Shown: positions 24,304-33,560 of the stretch, one piece after another
Numbering within the stretch: the stretch's first letter is position 1
How the letters are laid out: the number at the start of each line of letters is the position of its first letter
Source: Branchiibius cervicis
Lineage (GTDB): Bacteria > Actinomycetota > Actinomycetes > Actinomycetales > Dermatophilaceae
DNA: 64,000 nucleotides
Assembly: GCF_042661605.1 (NCBI RefSeq)
Contig: NZ_JBHSWJ010000002.1
Span: 1,798,001-1,862,000 of the forward strand
Direction: 5' to 3'
Program-made: the position numbers and the translations under genes
The notes under the pieces: model-generated
Told to the model about the DNA's origin: nothing
Seen by the model: only the letters and a program-made list of their open reading frames with translations
Databases searched by the model: none

Positions 24304-25536
24304 TCACGCACCGGTCGGTGTATCAAGAATACCAGCGAGTGCGCCGTCCGCTGAAATCGTGGACGCCAGGGGCCGTGCCAGGTCACCCCGCGGTGCGACC
24401 GCGACGTCCTGCAGGCCGAGCCAGCCGGCGAGCCGTCGCAACTCATGGGCCAGTGCCTCGGCGGTGTGGGCTGGGGCGCTGGGCTCGGCGTACGCCGCGT
24501 GGACCAGCAGCCGGCCAGCGCGCCGGTCCGCCTTCAGATCGACGCGCGCCGCGATGCGGTCGCCGAGCAGGAAGGGCAGCACGTAATAGCCGTGCACCCG
24601 TTTGGCAGCCGGGGTGTAGATCTCGATGCGGTAGTGGAAGTCGAAGAGCGCTTCGCTGCGCGGGCGGTACCAGACCACCGGATCGAAGGGGCTGAGCAAC
24701 GCCTGCGCGTGCACCCGCCGCGGGATGCGGGCCTGCGCGTCGAGATAGGCCGGTTGCTTCCAGCCCTCGACACGCACTGGGCGCAGCTCACCGGAATCCA
24801 CCAGCGCCGCGATGGCCGGCTTGGTCTGCGTGTGGTGCATGCGGTAGTAGTCCTGGAGCGTGAGTTCCGTTGCGACCCCGAGGGATCGGGCAGCTCGACG
24901 AATGAGTTCGCGGTGCGCCTGCGCCTCGCTCGGTATGGACTGATCGAGGATCGCCGGCGGGATCACGCGCTCCGGCAGGTCGAAGATGCGCTCGAACTGG
25001 GCATTGCGTTCGGCGACGGCCAACTCCCCCACGATCCACAGATAATCCAGGGCTTCCTGGGTCGCCGACCAGTTCCAGCCCCAGTTCTCCTTGCTCCGTT
25101 CGCTGCCGTCGTCCAACTGCCGGGGTGTCGCGGCACCGTCGGCCCGGATCCGCTCCAGGAGATGCTGCAGCAACTCCGGCTGCTCGCGCTCGACCCGCGA
25201 TCCCTTGGACCGGTAGCGGGCCATCCGGTGCTGCATGTGCGGCCACAGGTCGACCGGCATGTAGGCGGCGCAATGCGCCCAGTACTCGACCAGCCGGCGC
25301 GGTTTCACCGACGTCGCCCGGTGCAGCAGCCGGACGTCGTAAGGACCCATGCGGGAGAACAGCGGCATCAGATGCGCCCGGGCCAGCACGTTGACCGAGT
25401 CGATCTGCAGGACACCGGTGCGAGCGACGGTGCGCTCCAGGGTGCGCATGGTCGGCGCGGCGTGCGGCGGGTCCAGGAATCCCTGGGCCGCGAGCGCGAT
25501 CCGACGCGCCTGGCCCAACGAGATCTCATCGCTCAC
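24304..25536 (-). CDS. YcaQ/AlkX-like DNA crosslink glycosylase (winged-helix HTH_42 family)
   Basis: The 410-residue protein matches the winged-helix family that includes YcaQ of E. coli, a glycosylase that unhooks interstrand crosslinks. Family blocks are LGQARRIALAAQGF at the N-terminus, VLQIDSVNVLARAHLMPLFSR, RLVEYWAHCAAYMPVDLWP, the central winged helix (GSERSKENWGWNWSATQEAL), and LLSPFDPVVWYRPRSEALFDFHYRIE near residue 280-305. The GTG start at 25536 has no close ribosome-binding site. It is transcribed away from the Nudix-like gene and toward infC. Family membership is firm; activity on DNA in this organism is by homology. Confidence 0.8.
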   Translation of the reverse strand: MSDEISLGQARRIALAAQGFLDPPHAAPTMRTLERTVARTGVLQIDSVNVLARAHLMPLFSRMGPYDVRLLHRATSVKPRRLVEYWAHCAAYMPVDLWPHMQHRMARYRSKGSRVEREQPELLQHLLERIRADGAATPRQLDDGSERSKENWGWNWSATQEALDYLWIVGELAVAERNAQFERIFDLPERVIPPAILDQSIPSEAQAHRELIRRAARSLGVATELTLQDYYRMHHTQTKPAIAALVDSGELRPVRVEGWKQPAYLDAQARIPRRVHAQALLSPFDPVVWYRPRSEALFDFHYRIEIYTPAAKRVHGYYVLPFLLGDRIAARVDLKADRRAGRLLVHAAYAEPSAPAHTAEALAHELRRLAGWLGLQDVAVAPRGDLARPLASTISADGALAGILDTPTGA

Positions 25537-25621
25537 CCCGTCAAGGTAACGGTGGACACCGACACCCTCCGATCGACGTACGCCGATCGGCCGCGCACCG
25601 GGACTGTTGGCGGGATCGCGG

Positions 25622-26119
25622 TCAGCTCAGGTGCTCGGCCACGATCGGCCACCAGTGCCGCGAGTCCAGCTCCCCGCGAGCGTGTTCTAGCGCGACCCAG
25701 CGCCCTTCGACGGCCGGTGTCGTCCCCTCCGGCGCGACGAAGACCGGAACGTGTGCGTACGGCGCGGGGTGCGGATAGCTCGCATCCGGGCTGGGAACGA
25801 CATTCCGGACGTAGCCCACGCAGCGAAGCTGGAGTCCTTCCCTGCCCAGAGTCCGTCGCTGCAGTTCAGCCAGCCCGGCGTCAAGGCTCATCCGCTCTGG
25901 ACCGCGGCCGAGGAACAACGTCGGCAGGTCCGGCCCCTTCGGCGTCAGAACACAGAAGAAGGTCCGGCGTGCGTCTGGGTCCGTCGAGGTCAGCAGCAGC
26001 CGGACGATGATCGACGGCTCGGGCGGACGGCAGTCATCCTCGACCCAGACCTCGGCGCAACTGCCGCCCGGTAGCCACGGCGCGTTTTCGGTGCGGACGA
26101 TCCTACGAGCTGTCGACAC
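25622..26119 (-). CDS. Nudix-like protein with degenerate Nudix box
   Basis: The 165-residue protein has the strand pattern of a Nudix fold (PSIIVRLLLTSTD, RRTFFCVLTPKG, LQLRCVGYVRN, AHVPVFVAPEG, GRWVALEHA). The segment where the Nudix box should be reads LDAGLAELQRRTLGREG, lacking the paired glutamates that bind metal, so it may bind rather than hydrolyse nucleotides. GTG 26119 is the best start, but no ribosome-binding site is visible and the N-terminus is unsure. Assignment to the family is tentative. Confidence 0.5.
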   Translation of the reverse strand: MSTARRIVRTENAPWLPGGSCAEVWVEDDCRPPEPSIIVRLLLTSTDPDARRTFFCVLTPKGPDLPTLFLGRGPERMSLDAGLAELQRRTLGREGLQLRCVGYVRNVVPSPDASYPHPAPYAHVPVFVAPEGTTPAVEGRWVALEHARGELDSRHWWPIVAEHLS

Positions 26120-26153
26120 GGGATCAGCATCGCAACAGCGCACGGGAAGTCGA

Positions 26154-27347
26154 TCAAGCGACGAGCGCGTGGCGGGCCCGAAGGACCCGCGAACGGGCCA
26201 GCAGGGCAGCGCCGCCACCCAGCGCAATCGCCGCGCCGATGGCGGACACCAGCAGCAGGCCGGCACCGAAACCGCCCGCGTCGATCGCAATCCCGGCCAG
26301 CGGTGCACCGAGGGCTGATCCGGCGGTCATGAACGAACCGTGCCACCCCATCGCCTCACCACGGGCCGCAGCGGGAACGACGCGACTGACTGCATCGACG
26401 GTCGCGGTGATGGTGGGAGCGCAGAACAAACCGGAGAACACCGCGAGAACGGCGAACACCCACAGGTTCGGCGCGAAGGCCATCGGCGCCGTGGTCAACG
26501 CCAGCATCAACAGCAGGATGAACGGCGAGAACCCGCGCGACATCGCCCCGTAGATCAACCCTCCGACCAGGGAACCGAAGCTCCACGGAATCAGCACGAC
26601 CGCCAGCTGCGACACGGCATCCCAGTGCCGCATGGCGGCGACGATGGCCACGTCGGAGCCACCGAGCACGATCGTCGAGGCGGTGGCCGCGAGGCAGATC
26701 GCGACGAACGGAACCCGGAACCACGAACGCCGGGCGGTGGCACCGACCTCGGACTCATCGACCTCCGCCGAGCGCAACGCCGGGTTGGCCCACCACAGCA
26801 GGGCGGCGAGTACGACGCCCAGCATCTCGATGCCGAACAACACCCAGGAGGTGGGCAGGAACGTGGTCAACCAGACCACGATGACCGGGCCGATCATGAA
26901 GGCCAGCTCCACCGACATCCCGTCCAGGGACAACGCGGTCCGGCGCTGATCGTCGGGAACCGCGGCGATGACGCCCTGTCGGATGATCGAGAAGGTGGGG
27001 ACGACGAAGAGTCCGCCGATCACCGCCAACACCAACAGCGGGACATAGCCGACGAACGGCGCAATGGACCAACAGATGGCGCTGACGATCATCGAAGGGA
27101 CCAGCACGCGCCGCAGACCCATGCGGTCGAGCAGCCGGCCGCGCCACGGGCCGGAGATGGCAATCGCGATCGTCGCCGCCGCGGCGACCAGGCCGGCGTC
27201 GGCGTAGCTGTGGCCGAGGTGGGTGACCACGTGAAGGGTCAGGATGATGCCGGCGCTGAAGATGGGCATCCGCAGCAGGAACCCCAGCAACAACACGCGA
27301 CGGGCGTCGCGGATGGACAGGACGCGCTGGTAGGGCTGCAAGGACAT
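26154..27347 (-). CDS. Major facilitator superfamily transporter
   Basis: The 397-residue protein has about twelve membrane segments. The loop between helices 2 and 3 (GPWRGRLLDRMGLRRVL) carries the MFS motif A pattern, and a second G-x-x-x-D/R loop follows helix 8. The layout resembles drug or metabolite exporters; no substrate can be named. ATG 27347 is preferred because MSLQPYQRVLSIRDARRVLL directly precedes the first helix; no Shine-Dalgarno is seen. It is divergent from the catalase gene, and its 3' end is close to the Nudix-like gene on the same strand. Confidence 0.85.
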   Translation of the reverse strand: MSLQPYQRVLSIRDARRVLLLGFLLRMPIFSAGIILTLHVVTHLGHSYADAGLVAAAATIAIAISGPWRGRLLDRMGLRRVLVPSMIVSAICWSIAPFVGYVPLLVLAVIGGLFVVPTFSIIRQGVIAAVPDDQRRTALSLDGMSVELAFMIGPVIVVWLTTFLPTSWVLFGIEMLGVVLAALLWWANPALRSAEVDESEVGATARRSWFRVPFVAICLAATASTIVLGGSDVAIVAAMRHWDAVSQLAVVLIPWSFGSLVGGLIYGAMSRGFSPFILLLMLALTTAPMAFAPNLWVFAVLAVFSGLFCAPTITATVDAVSRVVPAAARGEAMGWHGSFMTAGSALGAPLAGIAIDAGGFGAGLLLVSAIGAAIALGGGAALLARSRVLRARHALVA

Positions 27348-27562
27348 AGGGGTAATATTTCCATTCCGAAACTTCGATGTGCAACTATTTTCCAGGATGC
27401 GGAACGGCCACACCTCAACGATTCATTCCCGCGCCCGGCCGTCGCACTCAGGCCGACGACGCAATGAGCCACCCGTTGGGAGGCACGACTTAGGCGGGCC
27501 TGTCTTGAATCGTTCCATTCTGCGCGGTTGGTTGGATGCACCCGAACTCAAGGAGGTCCGAC
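27348..27562. promoter_or_regulatory. Divergent promoter region between MFS gene and catalase gene
   Basis: This 215-base gap must hold promoters for both directions. The part nearest the MFS gene is unusually AT-rich for the window (27350-27395). No convincing operator for an oxidative-stress regulator was recognised. Confidence 0.4.
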
Positions 27563-29135
27563 ATGTCGGACAGCACGAGAACGTCTATCGAAACCGCACC
27601 GAGCCCTGAGGCCAACCTGGGCTCCACGACCGACACCGGCGCGCCGGCCGTCAGCGACCGTAACTCACTCACGATCGGCAACGACGGCCCGATCTTGTTG
27701 CACGACGTGCACTTCCTGAACCAGATGGCGCACTTCAATCGCGAGCGCGTCCCCGAACGCAACGTCCATGCGAAGGGCTCCGGCGCCTTCGGCGTGTTCG
27801 AGACGACCGAGGATGTCAGCAAGTACACCAAGGCCGCGCTGTTCCAGAAGGGCGTCAAGACCGACATGCTGGCGCGCTTCTCCACCGTGGCCGGCGAGCA
27901 GGGCTCGCCCGACACTTGGCGTGACCCCGGGGTTTCGCGCTGAAGTTCTACACCACCGAGGGCAACTACGACCTGGTCGGCAACAACACCCCGGTCTTCT
28001 TCATCCGCGACACGATGAAGTTCCCGCACTTCATCCGTTCGCAGAAGCGGCTGGGGGCTCCGGCCTGCGTGACAACCACATGCAATGGGACTTCTGGACG
28101 CTGAACCCGGAGTCGGCGCACCAGGTCACCTACCTGATGGGCGATCGCGGCATTCCCACCAGCTACCGGCACATGAACGGCTACGGCTCGCACACCTACT
28201 TGTGGATCAACGAGGCCGGCGAGAAGCACTGGGTGAAGTACCACTTCCACTCCAACCAAGGCGTGGCGGGCCTGACCGGTGACGACGCCACCCGGATCGC
28301 CGGCGAGGACGCCGATTTCCACCGCCGCGACCTACGCGAGGCCATCGACAACGGGGACTTCCCCAGCTGGACGCTGTCCATCCAGGCGATGCCCTACGAA
28401 GACGCCAAGGATTACCACCTCAACCCCTTCGACCTGACCAAGGTCTGGCCGCACTCCGACTACCCGCTGATCACGGTCGGCACGATGACCTTGAACAAGA
28501 ACCCGGACAACTTCTTCGCCCAGATCGAGCAGGCCGCGTTCGAGCCCTCTGCGCTCGTCCCCGGCATCGGCTTCTCCCCGGACAAGATGCTGCTGGGCCG
28601 GGCCTTCGCGTACGCCGACACCCACCGCTACCGCATCGGGCCGAACTACCTGCAGTTGCCGGTGAACCAGCCGCGCGTGGAGGTCAACACCTACACGTTC
28701 GACGGTCCGATGGCCTACGAGCACAGCGGTAACGACCCGGTCTACGCCCCCAACAGCGCCGGTCGCGGGTACGCCGACGAGGTCGGTGAGGTCGAGGATG
28801 GCTGGGAGACCGACGGGGCGATGGTTCGCGCCGCCTACACGCTGCGCCCGGACGATGACGACTTCAGCCAGGCGGGAGCCATGGTGCGGGAGGTGTGGAA
28901 CGACGAGCAGCGCGCCGCGTTCGTCGACACCGTCGCCGGTCACCTGCTGGGCGGAGTCAAGTCGCCGGTGCTGGAGAAGGCGTTCGAATACTGGAAGAGC
29001 GTCGACCCGACGACCGGTGCCGCGATCGAGGCCAAGGTCAAGGCCGGCTCCAAGGCGCCGAACCCTGGCGGCGAGGCCGACGCAGCCAAGGACAACGAGC
29101 CCATCAAGGAGGACGCCTCCAACGCCGCGCATTGA
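27563..29135 (+). CDS. katA: Monofunctional haem catalase (two one-base frameshifts)
   Basis: The enzyme breaks down hydrogen peroxide. The active-site His is in RVPERNVHAKGSGAFG (residues ~62-77), the Asn-bearing block reads FFIRDTMKFPHFIRSQKR, and the haem-ligand Tyr is in GRAFAYADTHRYRIGPN. A flexible Gly/Lys/Glu tail follows. The reading frame is broken twice, in CCCCGGGG at 27926-27933 and in GGGGG at 28053-28057; each is fixed by one extra base, giving ~524 residues, a typical small-subunit catalase length. ATG 27563 has a strong AAGGAGG site. The shifts look like sequencing errors, but a truly inactive gene cannot be excluded because catalase is dispensable. Confidence 0.88.
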
Positions 29136-29147
29136 GCGCCGCTCACC

Positions 29148-29187
29148 GCGAGGGGTACGTCGGCCATCGGGCCGGCGTACCCCTCGC
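29148..29187 (+). terminator. Stem-loop after catalase gene
   Basis: A perfect 12-base-pair stem (GCGAGGGGTACG with CGTACCCCTCGC) encloses 16 bases and starts 13 bases after the catalase stop. No T run follows, as is common in actinobacteria. Confidence 0.7.
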
Positions 29188-29285
29188 CGTGTCGCATGCC
29201 AACTCAATCCGGCATGACGGGAATTATCCGGAGCCGTCCTCCGTTAAAACCGGAGTAAGCCTCCGCACGAACGTAAGGAACCATC

Positions 29286-29450
29286 ATGGGCACCTCCCCC
29301 GTCGTCCGGTCCACCACCTCGGCCCTGCTCGACCGCACCCACCGGCGCACGCTGGTCTCCTCCGCGCGGCTCAACGGCGACTCGTCGTTCACCTTCCGCC
29401 CGATGCGCCGCGAGGCCGATCTGCCCGCGCAGGGACGCAGCATTTCCTGA
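29286..29450 (+). CDS. 54-residue hypothetical protein
   Basis: A short frame encodes 54 residues beginning MGTSPVVRSTTSALLDRTHR and ending GRSIS. AAGGA lies seven bases before ATG 29286. It is rich in Arg, Ser and Thr with no membrane segment and no Cys. It lies between the catalase terminator and lpdA, which starts 50 bases later in the same direction. I do not recognise a family. The good ribosome-binding site and the otherwise empty interval make it likely to be real. Confidence 0.55.
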   Translation: MGTSPVVRSTTSALLDRTHRRTLVSSARLNGDSSFTFRPMRREADLPAQGRSIS

Positions 29451-29500
29451 GGCGCGGACCCGATTCCGCGCACACATCGCAACTGGATAGAGTCGAAACC

Positions 29501-30901
29501 GTGGCACAACACTTTGACGTCGTCGTCCTGGGAGCCGGACCTGGCGGGTATGTCGCCGCCATCCGAGCCAGTCAACTGGGCCTGAAGGCCGCAGTCATCG
29601 AGAAGAAGTACTGGGGCGGTGTCTGCCTCAACGTGGGCTGCATCCCCTCGAAGGCCCTGCTGCGCAACGCGGAGTTGTCGCACATCCTCACCAGCGAGAA
29701 GGACAAGTTCGGCATCACCGGTGATGCGTCGATGTCCTACGAGCCCACGCACGCCCGCAGCCGCCAGGTGTCGGCCGGCATCGTCAAGGGCGTGCACTAC
29801 CTGATGAAGAAGAACAAGATCACCGAGATCGACGGCTGGGGCACCTTCAAGGACGCCAAGACCATCGAGGTCAACTTCAACGATGGCAGCACCGACACGA
29901 TCACCGGCGACAAGATCATCATCGCGACCGGTGCCACGACTCGACTGATCCCGGGCACCGAGTTGTCCGAGCGCGTGGTCACCTACGAGGAGCAGATCCT
30001 CGACCCGGTCCTTCCGAAGTCGATCATCATCGCCGGCTCCGGTGCCATCGGCGTCGAATTCGCTTACGTCATGAAGAACTTCGGCGTCGACGTCACGATC
30101 GTCGAGTTCCTGGACCGGATGGTGCCCACCGAGGATGCGGACGTGTCCAAGGAACTCGCCAAGCACTACAAGAAGCTCGGTGTGAAGGTGCTCACCAAGA
30201 CCAAGGTCGAGTCCATCGAGGACACCGGCACCAACGTGAAGGTGACCGTCTCTCCGGCCGAGGGCGGCGACCAGCAGGTCCTCGAAGCCGACAAGGTCCT
30301 GCAGGCCATCGGTTTCGCACCGCGGCTGACCGGTTACGGCCTGGAGAACACCGGGGTCAAGATCACCGAGCGCAAGGCCATCGAGATTGATGACTTCTGC
30401 CGCACCAACGTGCCCGACGTCTACGCCATCGGTGACGTGACCGGAAAGCTGATGTTGGCGCACACCGCTGAGGCGCAGGGCATCGTTGCCGCCGAGACCA
30501 TGGCCGGTGCCGAGACGATGCCGCTGGAATACGTGATGATCCCGCGGGCGACCTATTGCCAGCCGCAGGTCGCCTCCTTCGGCTACACCGAGGCACAGGC
30601 CAAGGACCTGGGGTACGACGTCAAGACAGCCCAGTTCCCGTTCTCCGCCAACGGCAAGGCCCAAGGTCTCGGCGAGGCAGTGGGCTTCGTGAAGATCGTC
30701 GCCGACGCCAAACACAACGAGTTCCTCGGCGCGCACCTGATCGGCCCGGACGTGACCGAACTCCTGCCAGTACTCACCCTGGCCCAGCGTTGGGATCTGA
30801 CGGCCGATGAAGTGGCCCGCAACGTCTTTGCCCACCCGACCCTGGGTGAGTCGGTCAAGGAGGCCGTCGAGGGCATCGTCGGCCACATGATCAACCTCTA
30901 G
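29501..30901 (+). CDS. lpdA: Dihydrolipoamide dehydrogenase (E3)
   Basis: The flavoprotein reoxidises lipoyl groups of 2-oxoacid dehydrogenase complexes and passes electrons to NAD+. The FAD motif VVVLGAGPGGYVAAIRAS opens the protein, the redox disulfide is in GGVCLNVGCIPSK, the NAD motif is SIIIAGSGAIGVEFAYVM, and the catalytic His-Glu pair is in FAHPTLGESVKEA. It has 466 residues. GTG 29501 follows a TAGAGT box by seven bases with no Shine-Dalgarno, suggesting a leaderless message. A second E3 gene lies at 57329. The patatin gene follows after seven bases. Confidence 0.95.
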   Translation: MAQHFDVVVLGAGPGGYVAAIRASQLGLKAAVIEKKYWGGVCLNVGCIPSKALLRNAELSHILTSEKDKFGITGDASMSYEPTHARSRQVSAGIVKGVHYLMKKNKITEIDGWGTFKDAKTIEVNFNDGSTDTITGDKIIIATGATTRLIPGTELSERVVTYEEQILDPVLPKSIIIAGSGAIGVEFAYVMKNFGVDVTIVEFLDRMVPTEDADVSKELAKHYKKLGVKVLTKTKVESIEDTGTNVKVTVSPAEGGDQQVLEADKVLQAIGFAPRLTGYGLENTGVKITERKAIEIDDFCRTNVPDVYAIGDVTGKLMLAHTAEAQGIVAAETMAGAETMPLEYVMIPRATYCQPQVASFGYTEAQAKDLGYDVKTAQFPFSANGKAQGLGEAVGFVKIVADAKHNEFLGAHLIGPDVTELLPVLTLAQRWDLTADEVARNVFAHPTLGESVKEAVEGIVGHMINL

Positions 30902-30908
30902 GACATCC

Positions 30909-31769
30909 GTGAAGACCGCCTTCGTCCTCGGCGGGGGCGGTCTGCTCGGAGCAACCCAGATCGGCGGGATGCGCGCGTTGCTGGAGCGCGGCGTACATCC
31001 CGATCTGGTCGTCGGCACGAGCATCGGGGCCATCAACGGCGCGCACGTTGCCTACTCCCCCACCGTCGAGAACCTGGACGCACTCGCCGAGCACTGGGTG
31101 CGTCTGTCCAGTGCCCGCAGCCTGCGCGACTTGCGCACCGTGGCCCCCACCGACCCAGGCGCAACGCCTCCCCGCCGCTTCGGTCGTGCGCGCAAGCTCA
31201 GCCTGCGCAAACCGTCGTATCTCTACCCGGCCGGGCCGTTCCTCCGGATGTTGCGGGCCACGCTGCCGACCCAGACCTTCGATGGCCTGCAACTGCCGTT
31301 CCAGTGCGTCGCTGCATCGGTCGAGCGCTCTGTGGCGCAATGGTTTTCGGAGGGTCCGCTGCCCGAGGCGGTGATGGCCTCCTGCTCAGTGCCGGGCCTC
31401 TTCCCGCCCTTCCGGATCGGGGATGAGCACTACTACGACGGCGGACTGGTGCACTCGATCCCGATCGGCCGGGCGATCGCGCTGGGCGCTACCCGGATCT
31501 ACGTCTTGCACGTCGGCCGGGTCGAGCAAGCGCTGAAACCGCCGGAGTGGCCGTGGGAAGTGGGCACCGTCGCGTTCGAGATCGCCCGGCGACACCGGTA
31601 CATGGAGGAGATCGCAGAGACTCCCAGCGACATCGAGTTGCACGTCATGCCGTCCGGCACCGACGATGCGCCCATGGTGTCGCTACTGCATCTGAACACC
31701 GAATTCGTCACCGGACGGATCGACGCCGCCCACCGCGCGGCCGTCAAATATCTCGAGCAGGAGAGATGA
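30909..31769 (+). CDS. Patatin-like phospholipase
   Basis: The 286-residue protein has the patatin catalytic parts: an oxyanion loop GGGGLLGATQIGG at residues ~8-20, the nucleophile elbow VGTSIGAING near residue 38, and the catalytic Asp in YDGGLVHSIP near residue 180. Such enzymes hydrolyse acyl chains from membrane lipids; there is no signal peptide, so action is cytoplasmic. The GTG start is at 30909. Its stop overlaps the start of the acyltransferase gene as ATGA, so the two are co-translated. Confidence 0.9.
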   Translation: MKTAFVLGGGGLLGATQIGGMRALLERGVHPDLVVGTSIGAINGAHVAYSPTVENLDALAEHWVRLSSARSLRDLRTVAPTDPGATPPRRFGRARKLSLRKPSYLYPAGPFLRMLRATLPTQTFDGLQLPFQCVAASVERSVAQWFSEGPLPEAVMASCSVPGLFPPFRIGDEHYYDGGLVHSIPIGRAIALGATRIYVLHVGRVEQALKPPEWPWEVGTVAFEIARRHRYMEEIAETPSDIELHVMPSGTDDAPMVSLLHLNTEFVTGRIDAAHRAAVKYLEQER

Positions 31770-32869
31770 ACCTGCCCGTTGCCCCCACCCCGGTGCGGCG
31801 TGCGTTCCAACCGGTGATCATGCTGCTGGAGATTGCACTTCTGATCATCATCGGCGCGTTCAGCGGACTGATGGTGTTGCTGAGCGCTTTTCGGTTCGCC
31901 CGCAAGGCAATCCGGGTGTGCATCATGGCCACCGGTCTGGTCGGCCTCGACCTGCTGATCACGCTGGGCTGCTGGCGCTTGTGGATCCTTCGTCGCCTCG
32001 GGCACAGCGATCCGGACACCTGGCGCACCGACCACATCCGGCTGCTCGGCGATGCGTTGGACCGCTATGTCCGCGTCGCCCAACGGGTCGTCGGCTTCCG
32101 GGTCGCGGCCACCGACCTCACCGAACCGCTGTACGACGACGAACCCGTGTTGTTCCTCGCCCGGCACGCCGGGCCGGGCGATTCGTTGCTGATCGCCTGG
32201 CTCATCTCCCATGAACTGCACCGCGCACCCCGCGTGGTGCTCAAACGATTCCTGATGTGGGACCCGGCCATCGATCTGATCATCCACCGCCTGGGCGGTT
32301 ACTTCCTGCCGCCGAAGGGCACACCGGCCGCCGAGCGCACGGCCTCCCTGCGGGCCTTCTGCGCATCCATGGGTCCGCGCGACGGCGCGATGGTCTTCCC
32401 GGAGGGCCAGAACTGGACGCCGGCCCGCCACGCTGCGGCCATCGAACGCGACCGGGTAAGCGACGATCCGGACGCGCCCATGCGCGTGGCGTGGTTGGAA
32501 CGGCACCCGACCGTCCTCACGCCCCGGGTGGGTGCCGCCGCCAACTTCATCGACGCCGTACCCGGTCTGCGGGTCATCTGCATCTGGCACGCCGGGGTCG
32601 AAGATCTACACACCCTGAGGTCGATCTGGGCCGCGATCCCCCTGAAGGAACCCATGCACGTCCGCTTCACCGAGCACCGTCCGGTCCCCACCGGGACGGC
32701 GCTGAAGGAGTACCTCTACAAGGAGTGGGGCGCCATGGATGACTGGTCGCGGCAGATCAGCCACCAACCCGCGACTGCAGGCGAACGACCGCTCTACACC
32801 GCCCAGATCACGACCCGGTCGTTCCTCACTCAGCTGCGGGCGTCGTCGCGGCGCGCAAAGCGAACGTGA
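31766..32869 (+). CDS. Membrane-bound phospholipid acyltransferase (PlsC-like)
   Basis: The 367-residue protein begins with two membrane helices (IMLLEIALLIIIGAFSGLMV and VCIMATGLVGLDLLITLGCW) and then an acyltransferase domain. The catalytic H-x4-D motif is ARHAGPGDS near residue 138, and the FPEG motif is MVFPEGQNWTP near residue 215. It probably re-acylates lysophospholipids, matching the lipase encoded just upstream with which it overlaps by four bases. Its last 44 bases overlap the 3' end of sseB on the other strand. Confidence 0.85.
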   Translation: MNLPVAPTPVRRAFQPVIMLLEIALLIIIGAFSGLMVLLSAFRFARKAIRVCIMATGLVGLDLLITLGCWRLWILRRLGHSDPDTWRTDHIRLLGDALDRYVRVAQRVVGFRVAATDLTEPLYDDEPVLFLARHAGPGDSLLIAWLISHELHRAPRVVLKRFLMWDPAIDLIIHRLGGYFLPPKGTPAAERTASLRAFCASMGPRDGAMVFPEGQNWTPARHAAAIERDRVSDDPDAPMRVAWLERHPTVLTPRVGAAANFIDAVPGLRVICIWHAGVEDLHTLRSIWAAIPLKEPMHVRFTEHRPVPTGTALKEYLYKEWGAMDDWSRQISHQPATAGERPLYTAQITTRSFLTQLRASSRRAKRT

Positions 32870-33560
32870 GCCCGTCGATCCGGGCGCGCACTTCCCCATC
32901 GGTGGCCAGTCGCTCGCCGATCGTCGTCGCGATCTGGCGGATGTCGTCCTGGGTCAGCCCGGGGGTCAGCGCAATGACCACCCGGAGCACCCCGGCGCCG
33001 ACGTCCGAACCGTCTTCGAGGGCGACGTCGACGACCGGTTCCAGATCACGTACGGCGCCTTTCACCTTCTGGGCAACGAACGGGTCCGTGTGAGCCGGCT
33101 GCCAATCCTGGTGTTGGGCAAGAGCCCACAGCATGCTGGGTCGGACGACGACCTCGGTACCCGATCCGGGGTCGACCACGAGCACGTCGCACTCCTCACT
33201 GATCGCGGCACGGGCGGCCACGGGGGCCAGCACCGGGGACGGTCTCGCCGCACTGCTCCATGACGCCAGCGAATCCAGTCCGGTGAACACCGGCAGCGCC
33301 CGTTCCCCCTGCGGTCCCTGCACGATCACCGTCGCCATCGACGCCGCCTTGTCCACGCCGTCCTCATCGCGTCCCTCCTCGGTCGCGACGACCGGCACGA
33401 GAACCCGTGCGTGCGCCAGAGCGGCCATCCAGGTGCGTTCGTCGTGCGCCAGCGCCGCACGCAGGGCGGGATCCGCAGTACCGTCGTCAGTCTCGAACCC
33501 GGTGCCGGTGACCTCCCGGCCGGCCCACGGAAGACCCGCCGAATCGGCGTCGTGGCTCAT
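32826..33560 (-). CDS. SseB-family protein
   Basis: The 244-residue protein shows an SseB-like domain: RTWMAALAHARVLVPVVA, then LPVFTGLDSLASW and VLVVDPGSGTEVVVRPSMLWAL. The C-terminal part (VVDVALEDGSDVGAGVLRVVIALTPG) is the extension seen in actinobacterial members. The biochemical role is unknown. In many actinobacteria it sits after priA in the histidine operon, as here; ATG 33560 overlaps the priA stop as ATGA. Its 3' end runs 44 bases into the acyltransferase gene. Confidence 0.85.
   Translation of the reverse strand: MSHDADSAGLPWAGREVTGTGFETDDGTADPALRAALAHDERTWMAALAHARVLVPVVATEEGRDEDGVDKAASMATVIVQGPQGERALPVFTGLDSLASWSSAARPSPVLAPVAARAAISEECDVLVVDPGSGTEVVVRPSMLWALAQHQDWQPAHTDPFVAQKVKGAVRDLEPVVDVALEDGSDVGAGVLRVVIALTPGLTQDDIRQIATTIGERLATDGEVRARIDGLTFALRAATTPAAE

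Noticed and set aside
24445..26010. 521-codon open frame opposite the ycaQ-like gene
   Set aside because: Shadow frame; the minus-strand protein matches a known family over its whole length.
27563..29135. Catalase gene called as a pseudogene
   Set aside because: Two one-base losses in G/C runs match the error pattern in eleven genes; active-site residues are all kept. Left as a gene, with the doubt noted.
29204..31036. 610-codon open frame opposite lpdA
   Set aside because: Antisense shadow of lpdA; its sequence is rich in Asp/Gly/Leu/His repeats from codon complement, with no recognised motif.
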